Source: Mycobacterium decipiens
GTDB lineage: Bacteria; Actinomycetota; Actinomycetes; Mycobacteriales; Mycobacteriaceae
Direction of reading: 5' to 3'
Assembly: GCF_963853665.1 (NCBI RefSeq)
Contig: NZ_OY970459.1
Location: 1,240,001-1,304,000, forward strand
DNA: 64,000 nucleotides
Made by a program: the position numbers and the translations under genes. Below are positions 1 to 12,779 of this stretch, one piece after another; position 1 is the stretch's first letter, and the number at the start of each line of letters is the position of its first letter. The notes below the pieces were generated by a model. The model saw only the letters and a program-made list of their open reading frames with translations. It was not told the origin of the DNA and made no database searches.

Positions 1-272
1 ACGTGCCGGCGCACAAGGTCACTCGTAACGGCGAGCAGATATCGTTGACGCCGCTGGAATTCGACCTGTTGGTCGCATTGGCGCGTAAGCCGCGCCAGGT
101 GTTTACTCGTGATGTGCTCCTCGAACAGGTGTGGGGCTACCGGCACCCGGCGGATACCCGCCTGGTGAATGTGCACGTCCAGCGGCTGCGGGCCAAGGTC
201 GAGAAGGACCCGGAGAACCCGACTGTGGTGTTGACCGTCCGAGGAGTGGGCTACAAGGCCGGACCCCCGTGA
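1..272 (+). CDS. mtrA: Response regulator MtrA, C-terminal part
   Basis: This is the last 89 codons of an OmpR/PhoB-type response regulator; the receiver domain lies before the window. The visible part is the winged-helix DNA-binding domain, with the typical LTPLEFDLL entry, the GYRHPADTRLVNVHVQRLR recognition region and the VLTVRGVGYK wing. The immediately downstream mtrB kinase identifies it as MtrA of the essential MtrAB system, which controls cell division, cell-wall hydrolases and dnaA in mycobacteria (family knowledge). The frame is open at the left edge, so the gene is cut by the window and no start is assigned. Confidence 0.97.
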   Translation, partial: VPAHKVTRNGEQISLTPLEFDLLVALARKPRQVFTRDVLLEQVWGYRHPADTRLVNVHVQRLRAKVEKDPENPTVVLTVRGVGYKAGPP

Positions 273-318
273 CCCCCGGTGACGATGCAGAGCGTCGAGA
301 GGAGGAGCGGCGCCTTTG

Positions 319-2019
319 ATGTTGGGCTCGCGGCGACGCATTCGGGGTCGCTGGGGGCGCTCTGGACCTATGACGCGCGGCTTGAGTGCGCTGAGTCGAG
401 CCGTGGCTGTCGCGTGGCGCCGATCGCTGCAGCTGCGAGTCGTGGCGCTGACCCTTGGCCTCTCGTTGGCGGTTATTCTGGCGCTTGGCTTTGTGCTGAC
501 CAGCCAGGTCACCAACCGCGTCCTGGACATTAAGGTCAGGGCCGCGATCGACCAGATCGAGCGGGCACGCACCACCGTTAGTGGGATCGTCAACGGTGAA
601 GAGACCCGCTCACTGGACAGCAGCCTGCAACTTGCGCGCAACACCCTGACGTCGAAAACCGACCCCGCCTCGGGCGCCGGTCTCGCCGGTGCCTTCGATG
701 CGGTGTTGATGGTGCCGGGTGATGGGCCGCGCGCTGCCTCGACCGCCGGGCCCGTCGATCAGGTGCCCAACGCGCTGCGCGGCTTCGTCAAGGCCGGACA
801 GGCTGCCTACCAGTACGCCACGGTGCTGACCGAAGGTTTCTCCGGGCCGGCTCTGATCATTGGGACTCCGACTTCGTCACGGGTGCCCAACCTGGAGCTT
901 TACCTGATATTTCCCCTGGCGAACGAGCAGGCCACGATCACGCTGGTGCGCGGCACGATGGCCACCGGCGGCCTGGTGCTGCTGGTTCTGCTCGCCGGTA
1001 TCGCGTTACTGGTCTCGCGTCAGGTGGTGGTGCCGGTGCGGTCGGCGTCACGGATCGCCGAACGGTTCGCTGAGGGGCATCTGTCCGAACGCATGCCGGT
1101 GCGCGGTGAAGATGACATGGCCCGGCTGGCGGTGTCGTTCAATGACATGGCCGAGAGCCTGTCTCGACAGATCACCCAGCTTGAGGAGTTCGGCAACCTA
1201 CAGCGCCGCTTCACCTCCGATGTCAGCCACGAACTGCGCACGCCGCTGACCACCGTGCGGATGGCCGCCGACCTGATCTACGACCACAGCTCCGACCTCG
1301 ACCCGACCTTGCGGCGGTCCACCGAGTTGATGGTCAGCGAGCTGGACCGGTTCGAGACGCTGCTCAACGACCTGCTGGAGATTTCGCGGCACGACGCCGG
1401 GGTGGCCGAGCTGTCCGTCGAGGCGGTCGATTTGCGCACGACGGTGAAAAACGCGCTCGGCAATGTGGGCCACCTGGCCGAGGAGACCGGCATCGAGTTG
1501 TTGGTGGATTTGCCCGCCGAGGAGGTGATCGCGGAGGTCGATGCGCGCCGGGTGGAACGGATACTGCGCAATCTGATCGCCAATGCCATCGACCATGCCG
1601 AACACAATCCGGTGCGGATCCGGATGGCCGCCGACGAAGACACGGTCGCCGTCACGGTGCGCGACTACGGCGTCGGGCTGCGGCCGGGTGAGGAGAAGCT
1701 GGTGTTCAGCCGGTTCTGGCGCTCGGATCCGTCGCGGGTCCGGCGGTCCGGGGGCACCGGGCTGGGTTTGGCGATCAGCATCGAGGACGCACGACTACAC
1801 CAGGGCCGGCTGGAAGCGTGGGGCGAGCCGGGCGAGGGTGCTTGCTTCCGGTTGACGCTTCCCCTGGTCCGCGGCCACAAGGTCACCACCAGCCCGCTGC
1901 CCATGAAGCCGATCCCGCAGCCGGCTCCGCAACCGATCCCGCAGCCGAATCCGCAACCGATCGCACCTGCGCACAAGGAGCGTCAGCGCCCACGCGAGCA
2001 CGCGGAGCGGAGCGGTTGA
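319..2019 (+). CDS. mtrB: Sensor histidine kinase MtrB
   Basis: Membrane sensor kinase that phosphorylates MtrA. The protein has about 566 residues, the family length. It has a first membrane helix ([17 protein letters not shown]), an extracytoplasmic domain of about 150 residues, a second helix ([16 protein letters not shown]), a HAMP domain, the dimerisation/phosphoacceptor box [13 protein letters not shown], and ATPase boxes N ([11 protein letters not shown]) and G ([10 protein letters not shown]). The tail is rich in Pro-Gln repeats ([18 protein letters not shown]). ATG 319 is chosen; a TTG just before it is equally readable. It follows mtrA by 46 bases and its stop overlaps the lpqB start (TGATG), so mtrA-mtrB-lpqB should be one operon. 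Confidence 0.97.
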   Translation: MLGSRRRIRGRWGRSGPMTRGLSALSRAVAVAWRRSLQLRVVALTLGLSLAVILALGFVLTSQVTNRVLDIKVRAAIDQIERARTTVSGIVNGEETRSLDSSLQLARNTLTSKTDPASGAGLAGAFDAVLMVPGDGPRAASTAGPVDQVPNALRGFVKAGQAAYQYATVLTEGFSGPALIIGTPTSSRVPNLELYLIFPLANEQATITLVRGTMATGGLVLLVLLAGIALLVSRQVVVPVRSASRIAERFAEGHLSERMPVRGEDDMARLAVSFNDMAESLSRQITQLEEFGNLQRRFTSDVSHELRTPLTTVRMAADLIYDHSSDLDPTLRRSTELMVSELDRFETLLNDLLEISRHDAGVAELSVEAVDLRTTVKNALGNVGHLAEETGIELLVDLPAEEVIAEVDARRVERILRNLIANAIDHAEHNPVRIRMAADEDTVAVTVRDYGVGLRPGEEKLVFSRFWRSDPSRVRRSGGTGLGLAISIEDARLHQGRLEAWGEPGEGACFRLTLPLVRGHKVTTSPLPMKPIPQPAPQPIPQPNPQPIAPAHKERQRPREHAERSG

Positions 2020-3773
2020 TGCGGCGACTGGTAGCCCTGCTGTTCCTGGGCGTGGTGCTCGCCGGCTGTGCGAGTGTGCCCAGCACCTCGGCCCCGCAAG
2101 CCATCGGAACCGTCGAGCGTCCCGCGCCGTCGAATCTGCCCAAACCGACCCCGGGCATGGATCCCGATGTGCTGCTGCGCGAGTTCCTCAAGGCCACAGC
2201 CGATCCGGCCAACCGGCATCTGGCGGCGCGTCAATTCCTCACCCAATCCGCTTCCAACGCGTGGGACGACGCCGGTAGCGCAATGTTGATCGACCACGTG
2301 GTTTTCGTCGAAACCCGCAGTGCTGAAAAGGTTTCGGTGACCATGCGGGCAGACATCCTCGGCTCGCTCTCGGACATGGGGGTGTTCGAGACCGCCGAGG
2401 GTCAATTGCCAGATCCGGGTCCGATCGAGTTGGTTAAGACGTCCGGTGGCTGGCGCATCGAACGCCTGCCCAACGGGGTTTTCCTGGACTGGCAGCAGTT
2501 CCAGGCGACCTACAAGCGCAACACGCTGTACTTCGCCGACCCCACCGGCAAGACCGTGGTTCCCGACCCGCGCTACGTCGCGGTGTCCGACCATGATCAG
2601 TTGGCTACGGAACTCGTCTCCAAACTGCTGGCAGGTCCACGTCCGGAGATGGCGCATACGGTGCGCAATCTGCTTGCACCGCCGCTGCGGCTGCGCGGGC
2701 CGGTGACCCGGGCCGACGGCGGCAAGAACGGAATCGGCCGCGGTTACGGCGGTGCGCGTGTCGATCTGGAGAAGCTGTCCACCACCGATCCACACAGCAG
2801 GCAATTGCTTGCCGCACAGATCATCTGGACGTTAGCCAGGGCAGACATCAGGGGGCCATATGTGATCAACGCCGATGGCGCCCCGCTGGAAGACAGGTTT
2901 GCCGAGGGCTGGACGACGTCGGATGTCGCCGCCACCGACCCGGGCGTGGCCGACGGCGCGGGCGCGGGGCTGCACGCCTTGGTGAACGGGTCACTGGTGG
3001 CGGTGGACGGTCAGAGTGCCACCACCCTGCCCGGCGCCTTCGGGCAGATGCCGGACCAGACCGCGGCCGCCTTATCACGCAGCGGTCGCCAGGTGGCGTC
3101 GGTGGTGACGCTGCGGCGCGGCGCCCCGGACGCGGCGGCGTCTCTGTGGATCGGTGATCTTGGCGGCGAGGCGGTGCAGTCCGCCGACGGCCGCAACCTG
3201 TCGCGGCCCAGCTGGTCGCTGGACGATGCGGTCTGGGTGGTGGTCGACACCAACGTCGTGCTGCGGGCGATTCAGGAACCGGCCTCGGGGCAGCCGGCGC
3301 GGATTCCGGTGGATTCGACCGCCGTGGCCAGCCGTTTCCCCGGGGCGATCAACGACCTTCAGCTCTCCCGGGACGGGACTCGCGCCGCGATGGTGATCGG
3401 TGGGCAGGTGATCCTCGCCGGCGTCGAGCAGACCCAGGCCGGCCAGTTCGCCCTGACCTATCCCAGGCGGCTGGGGTTCGGGCTGGGTTCCTCGGTGGTG
3501 TCACTATCCTGGCGAACCGGTGACGACATCGTGGTGACCCGCACCGACGCCGCCCACCCGGTGTCCTATGTGAACCTCGACGGGGTGAACTCTGACGCGC
3601 CGGCGCGTGGATTGCAAACTCCACTGACCGCGATCGCGGCCAACCCGTCGACGGTGTATGTGGCCGGCCCGCGAGGGGTGCTGATGTACTCTGCGTCTGC
3701 CGAAAGCCGACAGGGCTGGTCGGAGGTATCCGGGCTGATGGTGGCCGGGGCGGCGCCGGTGTTGCCCGGATGA
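2019..3773 (+). CDS. lpqB: Lipoprotein LpqB, MtrAB accessory protein
   Basis: A 584-residue secreted lipoprotein. It begins with a signal peptide and lipobox LVLAG-C type (hydrophobic [13 protein letters not shown] then Cys17), so it should be lipid-anchored outside the membrane. The central part carries a GerMN-type domain and the C-terminal half is a beta-propeller-like LpqB domain (family knowledge). LpqB interacts with the MtrB sensor domain and modulates MtrA output, affecting cell-wall metabolism. The ATG at 2019 shares one base with the mtrB stop, which fixes the start. Length and position match Rv3244c. Confidence 0.96.
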   Translation: MRRLVALLFLGVVLAGCASVPSTSAPQAIGTVERPAPSNLPKPTPGMDPDVLLREFLKATADPANRHLAARQFLTQSASNAWDDAGSAMLIDHVVFVETRSAEKVSVTMRADILGSLSDMGVFETAEGQLPDPGPIELVKTSGGWRIERLPNGVFLDWQQFQATYKRNTLYFADPTGKTVVPDPRYVAVSDHDQLATELVSKLLAGPRPEMAHTVRNLLAPPLRLRGPVTRADGGKNGIGRGYGGARVDLEKLSTTDPHSRQLLAAQIIWTLARADIRGPYVINADGAPLEDRFAEGWTTSDVAATDPGVADGAGAGLHALVNGSLVAVDGQSATTLPGAFGQMPDQTAAALSRSGRQVASVVTLRRGAPDAAASLWIGDLGGEAVQSADGRNLSRPSWSLDDAVWVVVDTNVVLRAIQEPASGQPARIPVDSTAVASRFPGAINDLQLSRDGTRAAMVIGGQVILAGVEQTQAGQFALTYPRRLGFGLGSSVVSLSWRTGDDIVVTRTDAAHPVSYVNLDGVNSDAPARGLQTPLTAIAANPSTVYVAGPRGVLMYSASAESRQGWSEVSGLMVAGAAPVLPG

Positions 3774-3840
3774 GTACTGTGCCTGCGTTTTTCGCGAGCT
3801 GACCGCACCGGCTACCCTCGCAGTGAGGAGGCGCTAGCCG

Positions 3841-4671
3841 ATGTCGCCGAGAGTTCCCCGACTGCGTTGGGATGACCCCTTCCGTGCGTTGGACGTGCTG
3901 GGCTCGCTCTGGTCGTCGACCGGTATGTCGCTGGTCAGCGCGGGAGCCGCTCAGGCAGTTGCGGCGCCGTACCGGACGTTGTTCACGACCTTGCAGCAGC
4001 TGCTCATCGGCAAGGAAGTCACGGTTCGGATAGGGGACCACGACGTGGTGCTGACCGTCACCGAGCTGGACGCTGCGCTCGAACCGCAGGGGCTGGCCGT
4101 CGGTCAACTCGGCGAGGTCCGGGTCGCCGCCCAAGACGTCAGATGGGACCACCATCATCTGCGGAGCGCGGTTGCCGTCCTGCGCAACGTGCACATCCGT
4201 CCGGGTGTGCCGCCGGTGGTGATTGCGGCTCCCGTCGAGCTGTCATCCGCACTACCGACAGAGATTTTCGATGATGTGCTGCGCCAAGCGGCGCCGTGGC
4301 TACGCGGTGAGTTGTCCGGGGGTGGCGCGGCCCGGCTGCGCTGGGCGCACCGGCCCGAGTGGGGCGGTCTTGAGGTAGACGTCGACGTGGTGGGTACGAC
4401 CTTGTGGCTGCGACCGCGCACGGTGATAGCCGGTCGACGGCGGTGGACGCTGCCGACCCGGACACCCGCCTACCGGGTGCCATTGCCTGAGCTGCCGCAC
4501 GGGCTGCGCATCACCGCCGTCAGCCTCGGAGTGGATTCCCTGCAGCTGTCTGCTCTCCTGCCGGAGTGGCGCACGGAGCTGCCGCTGCGGCACCTGGAGA
4601 ACGTGATCACCCAGTTGAGCCAGGGCGCGCTCAGTTTTGCGTGGCCGCCGCTGCTGAGGGGCTCCGATTGA
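3841..4671 (+). CDS. Conserved mycobacterial hypothetical, Rv3243c-like
   Basis: A 276-residue protein with a good ribosome binding site (gtgaggaggc) before the ATG. No catalytic motif is visible. The N-terminal stretch (SSTGMSLVSAGAAQAVAAPY) is mildly hydrophobic and could be an amphipathic segment, and the rest alternates beta-rich stretches such as VTVRIGDHDVVLTVTELDAAL. The pattern resembles the lipid-binding DUF2993 type seen in other mycobacterial envelope proteins, but that is a weak impression. It sits between lpqB and the ComF-like gene in the same orientation, as in H37Rv, and may be part of the same transcript. Confidence 0.8.
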   Translation: MSPRVPRLRWDDPFRALDVLGSLWSSTGMSLVSAGAAQAVAAPYRTLFTTLQQLLIGKEVTVRIGDHDVVLTVTELDAALEPQGLAVGQLGEVRVAAQDVRWDHHHLRSAVAVLRNVHIRPGVPPVVIAAPVELSSALPTEIFDDVLRQAAPWLRGELSGGGAARLRWAHRPEWGGLEVDVDVVGTTLWLRPRTVIAGRRRWTLPTRTPAYRVPLPELPHGLRITAVSLGVDSLQLSALLPEWRTELPLRHLENVITQLSQGALSFAWPPLLRGSD

Positions 4672-4708
4672 GAGCGCTGTTGTCACCGGTGACCGCGAAA
4701 CTTCTAAT

Positions 4709-5350
4709 GTGCTCGACCTAATCCTGCCGCTGGAATGCGGCGGTTGCGGTGCGCCGGCGACTCGCTGGTGTGCCGCGTGCGCCGCTGAGCTGTCGGTGGC
4801 TGCCGGTGAACCGCAGGTGGTGAACCCCCGCGTCGACCCCAAGGTGCCGGTTTTCGCGCTCGGTCGGTACGCGGGCGCCCGTCGTCAGGCGATCCTCGCG
4901 ATGAAGGAGCACGGCCGTCGCGACCTCGTGGTGCCACTCGCGTGCGCACTGGCCGTCGGTGTCGACCGCCTGTTGTCCTGGGGCATGGTCGAGAACCCGC
5001 TGACGATCGTGCCCGCCCCGACGCGTGGGTGGGCGGCGCGACGGCGCGGTGGTGACCCGGTCACCCGGATGGCGCGGATCGCCGGGACCGCCCTTGGGCG
5101 CCACCGCGACATCACCGTGGCCCCGGCGCTGAGGATGAGGGGGTTGGCCCGCGACTCGGTAGGCCTTGGTACGTCCGCGCGCGAGCGCAACATCGCGGGG
5201 CGGGTGCGGCTACGGGGGCAGGGGCCGCGCAACGAGGTCGTGATCGTCGACGACATCGTCACCACCGGCGCGACGGCGCGCGAGTCGGTTCGGGTCCTGC
5301 AGGCTGGCGGTGTGCGGGTGGGTGCCGTGTTGGCGATCGCGGCGGCGTGA
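4709..5350 (+). CDS. ComF-like phosphoribosyltransferase
   Basis: A 213-residue ComF/GntX-family protein, identical in length to Rv3242c. The N-terminus holds a zinc-ribbon-like pattern (CGGCGAPATRWCAAC). The C-terminal phosphoribosyltransferase fold shows the PRPP-binding signature VVIVDDIVTTGATA. In competent bacteria ComF helps DNA uptake, but in mycobacteria the substrate is unknown. The start is a GTG (LDLILPLECGG). The gene follows the Rv3243c-like gene by 37 bases and is probably cotranscribed. Confidence 0.9.
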   Translation: MLDLILPLECGGCGAPATRWCAACAAELSVAAGEPQVVNPRVDPKVPVFALGRYAGARRQAILAMKEHGRRDLVVPLACALAVGVDRLLSWGMVENPLTIVPAPTRGWAARRRGGDPVTRMARIAGTALGRHRDITVAPALRMRGLARDSVGLGTSARERNIAGRVRLRGQGPRNEVVIVDDIVTTGATARESVRVLQAGGVRVGAVLAIAAA

Positions 5351-5562
5351 GGATCTGCTGGCCTGGCCTTGGACGGCCCGCGATGCCTGGCAGCCTGGAA
5401 AGCGGTTAGCATTCGGCTAAACCGGTGAAGTTGCCAAGAGAACATGAAGAACTCGAAACAGGTCGGACAATTTGGTGGCACGGTGAGGCGAACACGGGCT
5501 AACGTCGAGGTCAGGTTTTAATGACTCACGATCGCGACTTCCCTGGTTGGATTGGCACCCGC

Positions 5563-5637
5563 GGTAGGAGGTGAGTATTCGACATCTTGCTCCGGCGGGC
5601 AGCCTGCGGCGGTGACTTTCTCCTCACCGCTCCTACC
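5563..5637 (+). promoter_or_regulatory. Structured leader upstream of hpf
   Basis: The 350-base gap before hpf contains a long inverted repeat: ggtaggaggtgag at 5563-5575 pairs with ctcaccgctcctacc at 5623-5637 (one extra two-base bulge), closing a loop of about 47 bases. It lies about 65 bases before the hpf start and could be a 5' untranslated stem that controls expression, or a promoter-proximal terminator. Nothing else in 5354-5700 looks like a gene. Confidence 0.4.
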
Positions 5638-5700
5638 CCCGTCGGCGCGCATCTGAAGGCCAGGCACGCAGGGCGCGTGTGACGTGGAAAGAGAAACGAG

Positions 5701-6396
5701 TTGTCACGTATGTCAAGGCTAGCCGTGGATGCGGGTCAGGTTCTGGACCAATCGGTTGCCACCAAGGAGCAGGCCGAACCGAAATCGAACGCCGAGATCG
5801 TGTTCAAGGGCCGCAACGTCGAGATCCCCGACCACTTCCGCATCTACGTTGCGCAGAAGCTCGCCCGCTTGGAGCGGCTCGACCGAACCATCTACCTGTT
5901 CGACGTCGAACTCGACCATGAACGTAACCGCCGCCAGCGCAAGTCCTGTCAGCGCGTGGAGATCACTGCGCGCGGGCGAGGGCCGGTGGTGCGCGGTGAG
6001 GCGTGCGCCGACAGCTTCTACGCCGCACTTGAATCAGCGGTCGTCAAACTGGAGGGCCGGCTGCGCCGTGGTAAGGATCGCCGCAAGGTGCACTACGGCG
6101 ACAAGACCCCGGTTTCGCTGGCCGAGGCCACTGCGATGGTGCCGGCGCCGGAACAGGGCTTCAACAACAGGCCGGCCGAGTCACACGATCATGACGGCGC
6201 CGTCGTCAATCACGAGCCGGGGCGGATCGTTCGGACCAAGGAACACCCGGCCAAGCCGATGTCGGTCGACGACGCGCTCTACGAGATGGAGCTGGTCGGA
6301 CACGACTTCTTTTTGTTCTACGACAAGGACACCGAGCGGCCGTCGGTGGTCTACCGCCGGCACGCCTACGATTACGGCTTGATCCGTTTGGCGTGA
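5701..6396 (+). CDS. hpf: Long-form ribosome hibernation promoting factor
   Basis: Ribosome-associated factor that dimerises or stabilises idle 70S ribosomes during stationary phase or hypoxia. The N-terminal S30AE domain covers about residues 30-130 (FKGRNVEIPDHFRIYVAQKL onward, with basic strand RRGKDRRKVHYGDK). A linker follows, then the C-terminal dimerisation domain (KPMSVDDALYEMELVGHDFFLFYD to the end), which marks the long form. The closest H37Rv equivalent is Rv3241c. I used TTG 5701 because ggaaagag lies at a good distance before it; ATG 5710 is an alternative three codons in. The unusual leader upstream is listed separately. Confidence 0.93.
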   Translation: MSRMSRLAVDAGQVLDQSVATKEQAEPKSNAEIVFKGRNVEIPDHFRIYVAQKLARLERLDRTIYLFDVELDHERNRRQRKSCQRVEITARGRGPVVRGEACADSFYAALESAVVKLEGRLRRGKDRRKVHYGDKTPVSLAEATAMVPAPEQGFNNRPAESHDHDGAVVNHEPGRIVRTKEHPAKPMSVDDALYEMELVGHDFFLFYDKDTERPSVVYRRHAYDYGLIRLA

Positions 6397-6474
6397 TCGG
6401 CGGTCATCACCGGGTCGTCACCTACCATGGGAGTCGCCTTATCTAGAGACTCCTACCCAGACGGGGACATAGCT

Positions 6475-9309
<2,835 letters not shown>

Positions 9310-9448
9310 GGGCCGCACCGCGGCAAACCCGTGGTGCGTGGATGCCCCATGTGGCCACTGCGGCCAACGTGACATTCCCGAGTTTGGGGCCTCGAAGTTG
9401 AGGCACCCGCCTCATGCGCGTCCACCGTTAGGCGTACAGCATCCAGGT

Positions 9449-10195
9449 ATGACAACGCCACGAACACCCTTGGACGCTGCCACCGCAATCCTGCGCGACC
9501 CCAGGCTGCCCGCCGGCGATGACGAACGATTCGTCGGTTTCGGCGTGATGGGCCTTCCCTTCGCCAGCGGGCACTATCTCGCTCTGCGGCATTTTCCGGC
9601 GACATCCTTCTCGCCCGGCTACCGATCGGTCTGGCATCGTGATCCCGACGGCGCGTGGACGTTCTACGCGACGACCCCGGGGCCGCAGAGCTGTGCCCGC
9701 TATTTCAGTTCGGCGACGTCCCACGACGCCGTCCAGTGTGAGATCGACGTCGCATGGGTCACCCCGTGGTCGTTGTTCGTCGGGATCGAGGGACTTGTTG
9801 AGTGGGAGATCGATATCCGCGCAACCCTGTCGACGCGGCTGATGAGCCGCATTGGCGCCCGATTGCCGGCCACGGCGTGGACCAACCGGGTGGTCCTGGC
9901 TGCGCTGGGCCGCGCTGCGGGTCCGATGCTGCGGGCCGGACGGGTCCGGCTGGCCGGAACCGCCCCGAACGGTCAGCGATTCATGATCGCGCCAAAGTGG
10001 GTGTGGGGGGTGGCCCGGTCGCGCGCCGTGTTGCTGGGAGCCGACCTCGGACCGGTTGGACCGCTGGATCGTCAAGCCCGGCTGGCCAGCTTCCGGCCAC
10101 CACAACGGGGCCTGTTCGTTGTGGGCTCCGGCCATTTCGAAACGTTCGATGCGGGCCGTCATCATGCCGTCCGGCGCACTGTCGCGATTCGCTGA
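9449..10195 (+). CDS. Hypothetical protein of unknown function
   Basis: A 248-residue protein starting at ATG 9449. I recognise no family. It has an acidic/aromatic core (FASGHYLALRHFPATSFSPGYRSVWHRDPDGAWTFYATTP) and later strands such as VQCEIDVAWVTPWSLFVGIEGLVEWEIDI that suggest a beta-sandwich or lipocalin-like sheet. No signal peptide or membrane helix is evident. It sits between secA1 and the HD-GYP/LuxR gene, where I recall H37Rv having a large transporter gene instead, so it belongs to the variable part of this locus. Confidence 0.75.
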   Translation: MTTPRTPLDAATAILRDPRLPAGDDERFVGFGVMGLPFASGHYLALRHFPATSFSPGYRSVWHRDPDGAWTFYATTPGPQSCARYFSSATSHDAVQCEIDVAWVTPWSLFVGIEGLVEWEIDIRATLSTRLMSRIGARLPATAWTNRVVLAALGRAAGPMLRAGRVRLAGTAPNGQRFMIAPKWVWGVARSRAVLLGADLGPVGPLDRQARLASFRPPQRGLFVVGSGHFETFDAGRHHAVRRTVAIR

Positions 10196-10226
10196 ACCCG
10201 GCCCGCGACGTGGGCACAATGATGCA

Positions 10227-11789
10227 ATGGCGTCTCGTCCGGTCGAGTCTTCGGAACTGCCTACTCGCGCCGAGCTGCTGGCGGCGCTCTCGGTGGCGAT
10301 CGACCTCGGCCTGGGACAGCCCGCCGAGCACATGCTGCGGGCCGCGCTGATTGCGACCAGGCTCGCCGATCGACTCGGACTCAGCCACCAGCAGCGGGAT
10401 TGCGTGTACTACACGACGCTGATCATGTGGATCGGATGTCACGCCGACTCCCACGAATACGCGCGATGGTTCGGCGACGACATCGCCGTCCGCCACGATT
10501 CCTATTTGGTCGACTGGTCCGGGCTGCCGTATATGCGGTTCCTGGCAACCAATATCGGACGCGGCCAGCCGCTGCTGCACCGGTTGAGCATGATGGCAAC
10601 GCTATTGGTCAACGCGCGCGGCCAGCTGTCCCAGATGATCCACTCGCACTGCACGTCTGCGGCTCTGCTGGCCGATCGAATCGGACTGGGCCCCAACGTG
10701 CAAGCGGCACTGGCGTTTGCGTTCGAGCGTTACGACGGCTCCGGCCTGCCCACCGGCGCCCACGGTGACGCGATCCCGATCCAGATGCGGGTAGCTCAGC
10801 TCGCCGAAATGGCGGAAGTTCACCACCGTACCTACGGTGTGGAGGGTGCGACTGCGATGGCTCGCGCTCGGCGGGGCGGGCAGTTCGATCCCGAGGTGGT
10901 CGACGTCTTCCTAAACGATGCCGCGGGAATCCTGGCCGGCCCGCCGACCGGGGACGCGTGGGCGGCGGCCGTGCGCGCCGCGCCGGATCACCAGCAGCCC
11001 CTTGATGACCAGTCGCTGGACACGCTGCTCGTTGCGCTGGGTGACTTCGTCGATCTAAAGTGCCCGTTCACCCTTGGGCATTCGCGAGCCGTGGCCCGGC
11101 TCGCCGGCGACGCCGCACTGGCCGCCGGGTTGGACGGCGACGCGGCCGCATTGACCCGACGTGCCGGTCACGTTCACGATCTCGGCCGCATCGGAGTGTC
11201 GAATCAAATCTGGTCCAGGCAAGGGTCGTTGACCGCGGCCGAATTCGAGCGTGTGCGGCTGCATCCGTACTTCACGGTGCGGATCCTCAACCAGGTCCGC
11301 GGGCTTCGTGACTTGGCGGAGGTCGCCGGCAATCACCATGAATGCCCCAACGGCTCGGGCTATCCACGCGCTCTTGCCGGGAGCGCGTTGAGCCTGCCGG
11401 ATCGCATCCTGGCCGCCGCAGTCGGCTACCAATCCGCCCGCGAGCCAAGGCCATATCGGGAGCAGCTATCACCGGGTTCGGCGGCCCGGCGGCTACGCGC
11501 GCGGGCGCAAGCCGGTGAGCTCGACTCCGTCGCCGTCGAGGCGGTGCTGCACGTCGCGGGGCACCCTGGGGCACGGTCGAACCCGCGGCCGGACGGTCTG
11601 ACCCCTAGGGAGATCGAAGTGCTGTGCCTGGTCGCCCGTGGCGCATCCAACAAGGAGATCGCGGCGGCCTTGGTGATCAGTGAGAAGACCGCCCGCAACC
11701 ATGTCGAACGAACCTACGCCAAAATCGGGGTGTCGAACCGCATCGGGGCGAGCATGTATGCGCTTCGCAATGGTCTGGTGAATGCCTAG
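10227..11789 (+). CDS. HD-GYP-type protein with C-terminal LuxR helix-turn-helix
   Basis: A 520-residue regulator. Two HD-like helical regions are visible. The first is around residues 30-220 and is degenerate, with HSHCTSAALLADRIGL and AFAFERYDGSGLP. The second is around 270-430, with GHSRAVARLA, HVHDLGRIGVSN and NHHECPNGSGYPRAL, which corresponds to the HD and GYP boxes of c-di-GMP phosphodiesterases. The last 65 residues are a LuxR/NarL DNA-binding domain (LTPREIEVLCLVARGASNKEIAAALVISEKTARNHVERTYAKIGVSNR). The architecture suggests a transcription regulator that senses or hydrolyses a nucleotide. It lies 31 bases after the upstream hypothetical. Confidence 0.88.
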   Translation: MASRPVESSELPTRAELLAALSVAIDLGLGQPAEHMLRAALIATRLADRLGLSHQQRDCVYYTTLIMWIGCHADSHEYARWFGDDIAVRHDSYLVDWSGLPYMRFLATNIGRGQPLLHRLSMMATLLVNARGQLSQMIHSHCTSAALLADRIGLGPNVQAALAFAFERYDGSGLPTGAHGDAIPIQMRVAQLAEMAEVHHRTYGVEGATAMARARRGGQFDPEVVDVFLNDAAGILAGPPTGDAWAAAVRAAPDHQQPLDDQSLDTLLVALGDFVDLKCPFTLGHSRAVARLAGDAALAAGLDGDAAALTRRAGHVHDLGRIGVSNQIWSRQGSLTAAEFERVRLHPYFTVRILNQVRGLRDLAEVAGNHHECPNGSGYPRALAGSALSLPDRILAAAVGYQSAREPRPYREQLSPGSAARRLRARAQAGELDSVAVEAVLHVAGHPGARSNPRPDGLTPREIEVLCLVARGASNKEIAAALVISEKTARNHVERTYAKIGVSNRIGASMYALRNGLVNA

Positions 11790-11851
11790 TCCGGCGAGGT
11801 TGGGACAGGCGGCCTATAGGCCAACGCGGCGTTGCGGCGGACAATGGTGGA

Positions 11852-12607
11852 ATGAAGCGTTACTTGACGATCGGGTATGGCGCCGCAAGCTACGTGGCAT
11901 TCCTGGTGGCGTTCTTGTATGCGATTGGTTTCGTCGGCGACCTCGTGGTGCCACGGACCGTGGATCACGGGATTGCAGCACCGTTCGGCCAGGCCGTCGC
12001 GGTCAACATGGTGTTGCTGGGTGTGTTCGCCGTGCAGCACAGCGTGATGGCGCGGCCGGGATTCAAGCGGTGGTGGACGCGATTCGTGCCGCCCTCGATT
12101 GAGCGCAGCACCTACGTGTTGTTGGCAAGCGCGGCGCTGGTCCTGCTGTACTGGCAATGGCGAACGATGCCGGCGGTCATCTGGGACGTGCAACAGCCAG
12201 CCGGCCGCCTGGCGGTGTGGACGCTGTTCTGGCTCGGCTGGGCGACGGTGTTGGCCTCGTCCTTCATGATCAATCATTTCGACCTGTTCGGCTTGCGGCA
12301 GGTGTACTTGGCCTGGCGCGGAAAGCCCTACACGGACATAGATTTTCGAGTCCGGTTGTTTTATCGGCTGGTGCGCCATCCGATCATGCTGGGATTCCTC
12401 GTTGCGTTCTGGGCAGCGCCTACGATGACAGCGGGGCATCTGTTCTTCGCGATCGGCACCACCGCATACATCCTGGTTGCCTTGCAGCTGGAAGAGCGTG
12501 ACCTGGTGGCGGCGCTGGGCAACCAATACCGCGACTACCGGGGCGACGTGCCGATGTTGCTCCCGCTGCCACGGTGGCACCCGGCTGGAGCGGTTCGGAG
12601 AAGCTAG
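11852..12607 (+). CDS. mddA: MddA-like methyltransferase, NnrU/isoprenylcysteine methyltransferase fold
   Basis: A 251-residue integral membrane protein with about six helices (for example YGAASYVAFLVAFLYAIGFV and VNMVLLGVFAVQHSVMA). The C-terminal motif FYRLVRHPIMLGFLVAFWAAPTM, followed by LEERDLVAALGNQYRDYRGDVP, is the signature of the membrane methyltransferase superfamily that uses S-adenosylmethionine. The H37Rv equivalent is Rv3238c, which I recall being described as methanethiol S-methyltransferase (dimethylsulfide formation). The substrate cannot be read from sequence; an NnrU-type role is the alternative. Confidence 0.75.
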   Translation: MKRYLTIGYGAASYVAFLVAFLYAIGFVGDLVVPRTVDHGIAAPFGQAVAVNMVLLGVFAVQHSVMARPGFKRWWTRFVPPSIERSTYVLLASAALVLLYWQWRTMPAVIWDVQQPAGRLAVWTLFWLGWATVLASSFMINHFDLFGLRQVYLAWRGKPYTDIDFRVRLFYRLVRHPIMLGFLVAFWAAPTMTAGHLFFAIGTTAYILVALQLEERDLVAALGNQYRDYRGDVPMLLPLPRWHPAGAVRRS

Positions 12608-12779
12608 TTTTCGGGTCCAGCGGCGACGAGTAGGGCGAAGACCGCTACCGGCGGCGGCTTGCTGAATTGCTCGACGCTAGAGTGTTTTCATCTGCCCGCC
12701 AGAACTAACTACGCTCAGCTGCAACAAGATTGCCCATACCGCTTCTATCTCGACCGCATTTCGTCAAGGATTGATCCCT

